A stretch of DNA of 64,000 nt from Gavia stellata. Lineage: Eukaryota > Chordata > Aves > Gaviiformes > Gaviidae. The DNA is taken from positions 20,270,879 to 20,334,878 of the forward strand of contig NC_082594.1 in NCBI RefSeq assembly GCF_030936135.1. The letters run 5' to 3'. The first letter of the stretch is position 1; every line of letters starts with the position of its first letter. Positions 37,685 through 48,200 of the stretch are shown one piece after another. Made by a program: the position numbers and the translations under genes. The notes under the pieces were generated by a model. That model saw only the letters and a list, made by a program, of their open reading frames with translations. It ran no database searches and had not been told where the DNA came from.

Positions 37685-40600
37685 GTGCCGGGGGTGGTGC
37701 TGTGCGTCCTCTTACGCCGCTCCCGGGCGTGGTGGGGCGGGCACCGGGCGGAGGGGGGAAGGGTATGGCGGCGCCGTGAGGCCGGGGGGGTGGGGGGAGG
37801 CGGTTGGGGATGGCGGGGGACGGCGAGTGGCCCCTCATCCTCGCCTCGCCCCGCAGACGTGCCCGCTGCTGCTTCGCGTCTTCACCACCAACAACGGGCG
37901 GCACCACCGCATGGACGAGTTCTCCCGCGGCAACGTGCCCTCCAGCGAGCTGCAGATCTACACCTGGTGAGTGCGCGGTGGCGGCCCCCCGGGCCCTCCG
38001 CCCGGCCCTCGGGCGCGAGGCGAGCGGGGCCCTGCGGGCCGGCGCTCCGAGCGGTGTCGGGGAGCTTGCCTGGCTGGAACTCCCTGTCTGGTACTCAGCG
38101 GCGAGGGGGGGTTCGGTAGGCCTTGTTTACAGCAGGAAGCGTGGGGAGGTTTTCGTGGGGGCGGGTGTGAGCGCTGCTGGGGTCGCAGCTCCGCGGAGGA
38201 GGGCAGCTGCCGCTGAAACAGCGCTTCTGCCTATAGCCGCGGCAACTTAGACGTGGCACCCATGGAAGCAGGACTTTAGCGAAGTGCTGATTGCTGCCCA
38301 CTGAAACTTACTGCGGTTGAGTTGCCCAATTACTGATGCACGTAATCGGAGGCTTGCGTTGTGGCGTATCTTTGGCTATTGCAACGAATCTGTTCAACAC
38401 AGAGGGTCTCCTTTAACTAGTGCTTAAATTTTGTTCCAACAGCTCTGTTTTTCAGTAGAAGTAGTTGTCCCAGAAGGCTTGAACTGTTGTGTGAATGGTG
38501 TGTCGGTTTTACGTCAGAGGTTGTTGAGGGTGGAGTAGCATGTTTCTTTTTGTATGGTCAGGTAGCAGTGCTTTAACAGAGGGCCGCTTTTTAGTGCTTT
38601 CAAATTTAGTTTGGAGAACTGCTTTAGTTTGCATTGGAAGCATGTTAGTTTTTGTTTATAGTACTTTGAATAACGCTTTTGAAAGTGAATTATGCTACTT
38701 TTTAAATCTTGCTTTTCCAACAAGTTTTCTATTAGGGTTATAACTTGCATGTCATATGGTTGAATAAATGCTTTTTTGTGACTAGCGCAGTGTGCAGTTC
38801 TAATTTACTACTTAATGGGATTTATGAACTCAGTCCAGGCTATTGATGGTGTCCGAGCTGTTTGCCATCTGCAGAAGGCAGAATGGGCATTGTCTGTCAA
38901 CACACTGCTCCTTGGTTGCTCGAAGCTCGGAGTGAGTGTTCAGTCTGTATAATTAGAGCCGCTTTAGTTGTGATGATTGAGTCCTTTTGTTCTTGAAAGT
39001 CTAAAAATGAGCTTTAGTCCTGGTCTGGTTGAAGGCTGGGGAAAAGGAGGAGTGCTGCCTGTTAGGGCAGAAGGGAAAAGCTTGATGGAAATGTAAAACT
39101 ATTCATGTTTTTTTATTTTATTTCTACATTTCCTCTAGCATTCAAGAAGCTATTTTAACATAGACACCAACTTAAATGAGGAAGTGTATAGTGTTCATTG
39201 TATAAATGCATTAATGCTTTTTAAAAAAAACCACCTTCCCTGCTGTTTAAATAGTAGGTGGAAAAGCAGATGTTGAAACACACACAGATGTGAAGAGACT
39301 TGTCTAACATTGCGGTAAATTAGAAACTACTACAGCTAGAACCACCTTTGCACTAGACCATAGTGTCTCCAGTGTACAGTAAGTGGTGAATTCTCCCAGG
39401 TGTTATGATCAATAACTAATGTTGTGGTTTAACCCCAACCAGCAGCTAAGCACCACACTGCTCGCTCACTCCCCCACAGTGGGATGGGGGAGAGAATCAG
39501 AGAAAAGGTAAAACTTCTGGGTTGAGATAAAAACAATTTTATAGGACAGAAAAGGAAAAAAATAATGATGATAAAAGGATTTACAGAACAAGTGATGCAC
39601 AGTGCAGTGGCCCACCACCTGCTGACTGATGCCCAGCCAGTTCCTGAGCAGTGGCCTTCCCCCCCATCCCTCCCCCCTAGCCAACTTCTCCCCCCTCTCC
39701 CCCCCCCGTTGTTTTTTTGTTCAGCATGACGTCATATGGTATGGAATATCCCTGGCCACAGTTTGGGTCAGCTGTCCTGGCTGTGTCCCCTCCCGGCTTC
39801 TTGTTGCACCTGGCAGGGCAGTGTGAGACACTGAAAAGTCCTTGACTTAGTGCAAGCACTGCTCAGCAGCAACTAAAACGTCAGTGTGTTATCAATATTA
39901 TTCTCATCCTAAATCCAAAACACAGCACTATACCAGCTGCTATGAAGAAAGTTAACTCTATCCCAGCTGACACCAGGGCACTAGAGCACCTTCTTGTCAC
40001 TTGATCATTAGGCCAAAATGTATTGTTTAGAATGCCATGTAGTTGTGAAATCAGTGGCTCACTATATAGCTGAAATGTAAGATCTTATTCATCTTCGGGT
40101 GTTGACAGAAAGTATGCAGAGGAAGGAAATGTATGGTTAACTTGTAGTGATATATTGATTCCACCCTAAATGGTTTTTTTTAAGCTTTTTTATTGTTGCT
40201 TTTGGGAACGTGAATCACTTTGGTTTGTTTAATCTAGGATGGATGCAACTCTGAAAGAGCTGACCAGCTTAGTGAAAGAAGTCTACCCAGAAGCACGGAA
40301 GAAGGGCACGCACTTCAATTTTGCAATTGTTTTTACAGATCTCAAGAGGCCTGGATATAGGTAAATGGCATTTCTTCTCTGGGTTAATAGAAGACTTCAG
40401 GCACTGGAGCAGTAAATTATTTTTAATTGACACTGATTTTAAAGTTTAGAACCCACAAATCAAATTTCTAAAGTTCTTGATAACAGGCTGTATGATGACC
40501 ACTACAAACTCTAAATTTTGCTTGGTGACCATCTTTGTTAATGTGTTCCCAAAACAATGAACTTGGGTGCTTGAAGGCTTTGGTTGCTGTATTGGCAACC

Positions 40601-41243
40601 AACCAGAACGTGGACCTATGGCTTGAGGTAAAGCTTTGTTTCTGGTGATACGAGGCACGGTAGGTCTTGTATCTGAGAATGCATTTGAGTTTTAGCAGTG
40701 ACCTTGTTGCAGGTATCCATCTTCCAAAACTGTTTGAGTTAACCTTTGTCAGCAACCAGTGGATATATCCTGCTCTGTAATCTGCGGGGTTTTGTTCTGT
40801 GTGTATGAAAGGGGGCAAGGGGTTCTCTCTAGTATTTAACTTACATGGTAGAAGGTTCCCTCACCCCTCTGCCCCATCAGAAAGAGGATTTGGTGTAGCT
40901 TGTCTTGGTGTACCTGGTACTAAAGGGCAAAAAAAACCACCCAGCGTCCTGTGTACATAGCTAAATGCTAAATACAGTGCAGAGGAAGGCATGGGAAGGT
41001 GGTCATGAGCTGATACAGTTCCTGTTTTGGACATCTAGAGAGATTTGCCTTTGATAACTACCTTGCTTTTTCTCTCCTGCATGCAGGGTGAAGGAGATTG
41101 GCAGTACCATGTCGGGCAGGAAGGGCACAGATGATTCCATGACATTGCAGTCTCAGAAATTCCAGATAGGAGACTACTTGGATATAGCAATTACTCCTCC
41201 GAATCGTGCACCGCCCCCATCAAGCCGCATGAGACCGTACTAA
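37613..41243 (+). CDS. SAP18: SAP18, Sin3A-associated protein of 18 kDa (whole gene, four coding exons)
   Basis: SAP18 is a small nuclear protein with a ubiquitin-like fold. It joins the Sin3-HDAC corepressor and, with RNPS1 and Acinus or Pinin, the ASAP/PSAP complexes attached to the exon junction complex. Joining 37,613-37,684, 37,857-37,966, 40,238-40,360 and 41,087-41,243 gives 153 residues, the length of human SAP18. The product begins MAVESRVTQEEIKKEPEKPI, contains LLRVFTTNNGRHHRMDEFSR and FAIVFTDLKRPGYRVKEIGS, and ends SSRMRPY. Compared with human as I recall it, only a Val-to-Leu change before KRPGYR and a Gly-to-Ser change near the C-terminus are apparent. All introns have GT-AG ends. 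It sits head-to-head with LATS2 and tail-to-tail with SKA3. Confidence 0.98.
37857..37966 (+). CDS. SAP18: SAP18 coding exon 2
   Basis: Starts after CCCCGCAG and encodes TCPLLLRVFTTNNGRHHRMD through QIYT, ending in the first two bases of a Trp codon at TG|GTGAGT (phase 2). It carries the strongly conserved FTTNNGRHHRMDEFSRGNVP core. Confidence 0.97.
39420..39980 (-). mobile_element. Solo LTR of an avian endogenous retrovirus (ERVL-like), antisense in SAP18 intron 2
   Basis: This ~561-bp block begins TGTTGTGGTTTAACCCCAAC and ends CCAGCTGACACCAGGGCA, so it has TG...CA ends on either strand. I recognise it as an LTR family abundant in neoavian birds; its transcriptional orientation is most likely minus, antisense to SAP18. 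No gag, pol or env sequence and no second LTR are nearby, so it is a solo LTR left by recombination. The region where the family has its TATA-like box is replaced by poly-pyrimidine sequence, so promoter activity is doubtful. A perfect CRE, TGACGTCA, remains at 39,727-39,734. Target-site duplication is not clear: ACTAA lies before it and CTAGA after it. Confidence 0.85.
40238..40360 (+). CDS. SAP18: SAP18 coding exon 3
   Basis: Starts after TTTAATCTAG and completes the Trp codon, then encodes MDATLKELTSLVKEVYPEAR through FTDLKRPGY, ending at ATAG|GTAAAT in phase 2. The acceptor is pyrimidine-rich. Confidence 0.97.
   Translation, partial: DGCNSERADQLSERSLPRSTEEGHALQFCNCFYRSQEAWI
41087..41243 (+). 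CDS. SAP18: SAP18 coding exon 4 (terminal)
   Basis: Starts after CTCCTGCATGCAG and encodes VKEIGSTMSGRKGTDDSMTL through PPPSSRMRPY, followed by TAA at 41,241-41,243. The C-terminal proline-rich tail is conserved in vertebrates. Confidence 0.97.
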
Positions 41244-41580
41244 ACTATTGCTTCTTTGTATGATTACATCTTCTGTTTATTCCTACTTGCTGTTCTAAAG
41301 CAGGCTTATTTTCTTGCTTTTGTTGCTAAGCAAGAACACCTGAAGACAAAGCTAAGCATCAGAAATGAAAGTTAACTTTTAAACCTTAACTTCTAGTCTA
41401 TTTGTTTAGAAGAAACACTTCTCTTTAGCAGTGCCATCATCCTATCCCTGATTGTTATAGTTTGAACAGTAAGTCAGTGTGTTCAGTGTTTCAAGATTTC
41501 CATAAAATACGACCAGAAGGATTACAGTTGTTCTGTAGTTCTGTCTTGTTTGGAATAAAGATTGATGTTATTCATCTTTT
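41244..41580 (+). terminator. SAP18: SAP18 3'UTR and polyadenylation signal
   Basis: A canonical AATAAA at 41,554-41,559 lies about 310 nt after the stop. It is followed within 25-40 nt by a GT-rich stretch (GTGTGGTGGTGTTTGG), the usual downstream element. The predicted cleavage point is about 41,575-41,580. Confidence 0.8.
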
Positions 41581-41911
41581 TGATAGTGTGGTGGTGTTTG
41601 GTTTTTTGGTTGTGTGTTGCTTTTTTTAAAGTGGATTTCTGCAGAGAAGTTTGGAAGTTGGCTTTTAAGCAGAAGTTGAAATTGAAAGGGGGGGCAAAGC
41701 CCTTGTCTGATAACTTTTGGGCTTGTTGAGTAGAAGTAGGTGGCCCCATGGGAATTCCTTGTACAGGAGGATTTCTTAAACCACTGCTGGCAGAGGAGGA
41801 TGTGGTTCAGCACACTTGCATGTCATCCTTACTTGAGTTTTGAAGGAACTAGTGTTGCCTTTGAAAACAGAAGGTATAAAGCTGTCTTTGAAGGTCTTGC
41901 TTTTCTTAGAA

Positions 41912-42192
41912 CAGCAGTCTCCAAACTTTTTTTTGATTGCACACCCATATCAGTAAAAAAACTTTGGAGCGTGTTTATTTATCAATTATATGCATCTATT
42001 ACTGTACAAATATATGTGCATTTTAAAATTATACAAAAATAGAAATGAAAAAAGAATGGTGAAATACTTAAATACAATTTTAAAATATTTTTTAATTAAT
42101 GGTACAAAAGTACTCTTTTCCTGTACCCCACTTGTGTGTGTACCACTTTAGAGATTGTCTTGTCTTTGAATTGTTTTATGTGGAGACCACTG
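41912..42192. mobile_element. Non-autonomous hAT-type DNA transposon (281 bp MITE)
   Basis: The left end reads CAGCAGTCTCCAAAC and the reverse complement of the right end reads CAGTGGTCTCCACA. These form imperfect terminal inverted repeats with the CAG...TCTCC start typical of hAT/Charlie elements. The flanking 8 bp, TCTTAGAA (41,904-41,911) and TCTCAGCA (42,193-42,200), agree at six of eight positions, as expected for an old 8-bp hAT target-site duplication. The interior is AT-rich and encodes nothing. It lies about 330 bp past the SAP18 polyadenylation site. Confidence 0.75.
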
Positions 42193-42200
42193 TCTCAGCA

Positions 42201-45200
42201 GATGGGAGTGTCTGCAGAGACCTGGCCAGAAGAAATTGTGTGTTTTCAGATCTAGGCTGACTAAGGAGCAGAACTCTTTCCTAATGAAAATACAATGGCA
42301 GGTGTTCTGCCCAGAGATGCTCTTGCCTGCAGCTCAGGTGAACTGAGAGGTCAGGCAGCAAGTCTGCATTCTGGCAGTATGTGTGGGAGTCCTGACCCTG
42401 ACCACTGGGCTCTTGGCCAAGCAAACCTGTGGGAGGGAGGCAGCTGGCTTGCCTACCTACATCTCCTGGGTTGTTGACCATAAGCTATATATTGTCAATG
42501 TACACTGGTGAATAGGAAAACACCCAATTTTGGCTTCCGGAACCCTAACGAAGGTGAATACTGTAGCCTCTTTGCTTTAGTTATCTTCATCTAGTGAATA
42601 CATATGATTTTGTATCCTACACTGACCAGTCTGAGCTGGGTAAATCTTGCTGCTTAACCCTCAGTAAGTTGACTTTTCACAAATACTTATAGTTTGTACT
42701 GAGCACCAGTGTCTCTATTGTAACCCTTGGGTGTCAGGGTAAAGCTGAGGAGCAGTGAGGTATCAAGGTTCAAGGCTGTTCTGTGTTAGAAGTTACTGAT
42801 GAAGCTGGAGGGTGTTGGGGGTGTTGTAGCCATCTTTGGTCATCCAGAGGTGAACTGGAAGGCTGGTCTGCATGATGGACACTATACCCTGGGAAGCAGC
42901 TGGTATGTACTTCAGGAGCAGGAAGAAGAAGGGGTGACCCATCTCTCAGCAAATCAGTGTGACACTGGAGGATGGGTGGCTTCCCATAGCTTGGGGCTTG
43001 CCAGTTTCTTCTGTCATTGCAGGGGGAGAGCTTGAGACATGCCTCTGATCTTACAGTATGTTCCAGCGGTCCCTGGGCTGTGTGCCTCAGCTGGCTGACC
43101 CTGAGCTAGACACTTGTTTTCTGAATGTTGTGCCCCTCTGTGCTGAGAGAAAGGCAAGAGCAGAAGTAGAAGCTGTAGCTGCTCCTTAGGGCCTTCACCT
43201 TCCTCACTTAAGGCCTGAGCAGAGCAGAGGCAAAGACTGAAGTAAGTACATAAGTAAGTGTTCCTGTCTGCTGAGGGCAAGGCATGCCTTCTTTCATGAG
43301 CTGTGATTTATATAATGTTTTTTCTCTCAGGGGTCCCTTGGTGCAGTATAGCCTGAGGATTTTACATTCAGTTCTGCCCATGGTTCACCCTCTTATCTGG
43401 CTTCTACATTAGGGAGTTATGATTTCAGCCTTCATGAATGACACTCATTTGCAGAATCACCTTCATCCAAGTCACTTTTCTCCCCCCAAGACCAAAGAGC
43501 TGTTGTAACAGCTCAGTGACTTCTGTGTCACCAGGGGCAGGTTTGGGATCCCTGCTGCCTGTGTGCTGGGTCACAGCCAGGAGATCAGCCATCTGGTTTT
43601 TGGTACCTTATACACCTGGGCAAACAGAAAAGTGAAGACCACTTCTAAGTGGCAGGCTCCCCCCCAGGGCATCATCCATGCTGCAAAATAAGTGAGACAA
43701 GTTCTGCAGTAACTAGCATGTAATTACAGAATTGCACAGCCTCCCACCAAAGGCAAGGACAGACCTGCTGTTAGAGGTACATAGGAATAGGGGCATTTCC
43801 TCATTTTTGTGTCCTGGTTTTTGCTTTAATTGCCTTTAAGGATAATTCTCAAAATTAAATGTAGTCAAAATATAACACAACACCAGCAAGTGTGACTCAG
43901 CTGCTCTGGGAGGCAGCTGGGCTTGGTTGCTGGAATGGGAGACATGGCCCAGTAAGGGCTTGTGCCTGCCCAGCCCGGGACAGGTCTTCACACACTTCAG
44001 AGAGAAAGAGGAACAACCTATGGCCTTCATAGTTGGCGGCCCATGAAGCACAAGCACCAGAAAATGAACATGCAGAACTACCTTCAGTAGCAAATACTTG
44101 AGCTTGACTGCTATGGAAGTATAAACCTCAGCTGACCTCTTCCCTGGCTGCTTCAGGCTAAACATCTCTTGAGAAAGATTTGTCCTCAAGCACTTGCACT
44201 TCACACAGAAAGGTAATGCAGAAGTGAAGAGAGTTCAATTTTCAGTACCTATTTTATAGGAAAAGACACTTGAGAGATCAGTGCAGTTAGGGTTAATGGA
44301 TTTTTGATGTAGGGAACCCCTCTGCAATCAAGGCCAACAGCAGCAATTTTGAACTCGGACATCAGGATACAGCAGGCAGCTGTGAAAAGACAGCACCAGT
44401 GTACAACCATCCACATGCCACAAGAGGCAGAACACCACACCTACACATCCCCCCTTGCAGCTGTCCCCCCAGGCCTTACCTCATCCCTGTCCTTCCTCAG
44501 AGGCCCTTGTTTTTTTTTCTCTGCCTTTGGTTAAAGTGACAAACACCTGGGCCGCTGTGCTCCCCAGCCCCTCTGGCTGCAGCCATGAGCCAGGTGAGCT
44601 GGGCTCCCCAGCACAGCCAGGAGAAGCACCCCTCACCCTGCCTGTGGGGTGCAGCACAGTCAGATGGACCCAGCTACAAAACATCTTTCCCTAATTTCTC
44701 TTTTTTTACCCTCAGCAGCAGTACCACAGGCTGCTCCACTCCCATAGATAGAGCTTCATGTTTCTGTGTTCCTCCCTGTCTGCCTTTCCTGCCTGTCCAG
44801 GTTTGGTTTGTCCTGAAGGACTCCCTGCTCTGCTTCCCCAAGCAAACTTGGTTCTTAGAACTAAATTTTTTCCCCTCATTTTATCCACCTAAACCAATGC
44901 TTTTTTTTTTTTTTCACACCAAGAAACTCCTGCCATTACCTTGTCACACCTTACATGAATATCACTGCTGCTGTTGATCCTTAGCCAGGCTTTCATTTAA
45001 CATGGGGGAAAAAAAGATTCCTCTTTGACATGCTCAGGCCTTAAACTAAGGGGTCTGTTTTCACAGTCCCCCTTAGATTTCAGCACCCCTCCACTACAGG
45101 TTCATGCATATCTGTGCACATGCATATGTACATTATGTACAGGAAAACAAGCTACAGCCTCAGAAGAGCAGCTATTTCCTTACCTGCAATGGCAGCATGA

Positions 45201-48200
45201 CCCTTATAAAAGTTCTTCTGCAGTGCTATTGGGAGAGGCTGCTTGCATCTCTGGTGGAGGAAGTAGTAGCTGGGTTAATTCCCTCCCTAGTTAAGCAGTG
45301 AGGACAAGGCTCATACACACACTTTGTCAATAATCTGGGCTGCATCACACTCCTTGCTCTGGCACCACATTTGCCGTCGGACTGGAACAGTTGCAGAGGT
45401 TTAAGTTTTGCTTTACAGCTCTAGTCAAAAGCAGAAACAGTTGTGATGCAGCAGGAAAACATTAAGCATTATCAGCAAGTTCTCACTCTTGCTATGGAAA
45501 GCATAGAAAAATGAGAAGGTCTCAAACCCTGTTGTGTCAGAACAAATGAATGACAACAGCTATAGTCGTGTTCAAGAACAGCGCTGTAAGTAATGTGACA
45601 GCTAAGACACAAACTGCCAAACCCAAAGCGATCCAATTACCTGCTGCTCTTGCCTCAGCCCTCATGTCTAGACATTACAGCAGATCAGCTGGCTTCAAAA
45701 AAAGCATCAGTTCCTCCAACAGAACAGGACCCTGAGGAATGGGAACTGTAAAACACCCATGCCACATCATGCACAGCTGGTGTCATGCCTGGCCACAAAG
45801 ACCTGTCAGCGATGAGGGGGGATGCCTGGCTGGCATACCCAGGCAAGGTGCTAGAGATAAAAAAAAGTGGCCAAGAGCTGGGTTCAGAGGGACCAGGGTG
45901 TTCGGGACACTCCCTGGGGTACTTCCAGTCTCACAGAACTGACAGGCTTAAGTAGAGACATCCTGGCCCAAAAACTCACTTGACTCTTCAACACTCAGCA
46001 AGAAAATCCAGCGAACGCTGCAAGTGACAGCTTCAAGGGCACCTCCGGGTGAGCTCCTCTTGGTGCTGGCTGAGGCATGAATTCCCTGCCCCATGCCTCA
46101 GGGATGCAGAAAAACATGAGTTAGTGTCTTCAAGCTTGAAGAGACTTGGGGGTCTTTAACAGGGACCTGAAACTGCACCTGGCCCAGACAACCACACTGT
46201 GTATGCTCTTCGAATCCAAGCATTCTTTTCCTTGAGTCCTCAGTGCATGTTTGGAGATGTAGGCCTCCCAGCACTCCATTGCTGAACAAGAGATAGGAGC
46301 CAGCATAGCTGACCCTTTTCCTTCTTTTCTTTTCTTCTGCTGAATACTTCTAGCTGAAAGCCATGGAGCACATACCCCAGGCTTCAGAGGACAAGAGGGG
46401 AGAGCCCCAACAGTGGTTCCAGGTAGGGCATTTGAAGAACAGCACCAGGCACAGCGCAGTCCCGCACCGACACCCCTCTCTACCTGCCTGCTCAGCTGGG
46501 GCTGTACACAGCCCTTGCCTAGCCCAGGGCCTGCTGGCAAGCATGCCACACTCCTGCTGCCTTTGGTTTAAGAACTGCACTGGCGAGTGGGAGGCTTATA
46601 TTGGGAAGCACATACATTTAAAAAAATACTAAATGTTTGAAATACGGTCCTGCCAGCACCACATCACAACAGCCTACGCAGCCAGGAACGAACCCCACCC
46701 TGCACCAATAGGGCCCTGTTCCGAGGTGAGGTTTGTCCTTGTAGCTGTGTACCCTCCAGCCTAATTCACGCACAACCACTCAAGCAGTTGTCCCAAGGAG
46801 GGGAAAGGGGTGATGGGGCAAAGAGGAATTGCTTCAGCTGCCATGGAAGCACTCATGGAATAACAGCCTTAGGAACAAACCTTACCAAAGCAGCTGGACA
46901 GACAGGACACGATTCCCCAAGCAGCTTAAATTGCCATTGAAAGAGGATGTCCTGGCTCCCACTCCCCCCGCCCTTTCTTTTCTCTTGCCTCAACACCCAT
47001 CAGTGCCCTTGCAGGCGAGCAGCGATTTGAGTCAGCACGCAGAGTCCATGAACAATTTAACCTTGGAAAACAACAATTAGTTCCTGGTGGCTGGGCAAAC
47101 AGGAATGGCTTCCCAGGCAGCCACAACTGCAGTGGTGCAACCGAGGCATGGGACCTGCAGCTGTGGGAGAGGAAAGGCAGGACTGTGCAGCAAGGCCTTA
47201 GATTGCTTTACAACAATTGCGTAAGCAATCATTAGGGAGTGTAACCACAGGGCTTTAAGCCAGGAATTAAAGTATTTGAACACCTTCCTGGTGGGTATTC
47301 TGCAAAATATCCTTTGCTTGGTCTCTCCCCAGGAGAAATGCTTATGTAGCAGAGCATCTTCTTCCATGGACCTTTTCCTGTGTGTGCACATCTGTGCTAT
47401 TTATTTTTTTTAACCCTTCATCTTGTCTAATTCAAGTTGAAAAGAGATTCACAGACCTGGTCAGCTCCCTACCACAATGTCAGCTGCCCCTTTGTAAAAG
47501 TGGGTATTACTATAAGAACAGCATGACATTTCATGTTTAAGTTGAGAGATAATACAGCCAGTATTGACTGATGTCTTCTTAGAAAGTTTATTTCTGTGGA
47601 CCAATGTACATGTGATTCCATACTGCGGCCACTGGATGTTGTCATTGCTCCTTATAAATGCCACAATCTCTGCCTGTGAAACAAGGTACTCCCAAAATAC
47701 ATGGCAGCTCCAACATCAGCTACAGCTGCTGATGGAACGAACACACACAACCACCATGAGTACTGGAACATCTGAATAATGACAACAGAGAACAAAGCAA
47801 ATATCACATTACAGAAAATTTAAAGCATCCATGATGCTTTAAATAACCAAGAAATCCTAGACTCCAGTCAGTGCTCCAGTAATTTGTAAAAACATCAATA
47901 AAAGCACAACAGGAGGCACTAAAAGTGATGCTTGTCATGTATCCATTTGGCAACCATCTGGGAAGTTTCACATCACTGTGAGCTCTATATTTGTGTTTAA
48001 CCTCAGGCAAAATATTTCCAAGATAAGAAAGCACTGGCCACCTTAAGGGGCTTCCTAGGCAGAACAGTCAAGGCACTCCCTTGACAACAAATGGGATTAT
48101 GGAGAGAAGCTTCTGTTAGCTGACACATTTGATATACTTAAAAAAAAGATTAAGAACCACAGCAAATGAAGGAAAACTAAAGGCTATGCTTTTTTGGTTA

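Larger units (their letters stand above)
36940..38230 (+). promoter_or_regulatory. SAP18: SAP18 CpG-island promoter (approximate limits)
   Basis: A GC-rich, CpG-dense island surrounds SAP18 exons 1 and 2 and ends abruptly on both sides. No TATA box was seen. Ordered elements upstream of the ATG at 37,613 are an NRF1-type GCGCATGCGC at 37,459-37,468, a TCTCGCGAGA palindrome at 37,547-37,556 and a YY1-type CAAGATGGCGG at 37,609-37,619 that overlaps the start codon. Long plus- and minus-strand open frames across this island (up to about 390 codons) are compositional artefacts: they run through SAP18 splice sites in the wrong frame. Confidence 0.85.

Noticed and set aside
36801-37970. 389-codon plus-strand open frame across the SAP18 CpG island
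   Set aside because: Runs through SAP18 exon 1, intron 1 and exon 2 in a different frame, is Arg/Pro/Gly-rich as expected from GC-rich DNA, and resembles no family.
39420-39980. Intact endogenous retrovirus
   Set aside because: Only a single LTR is present; no internal coding region or paired LTR was found.
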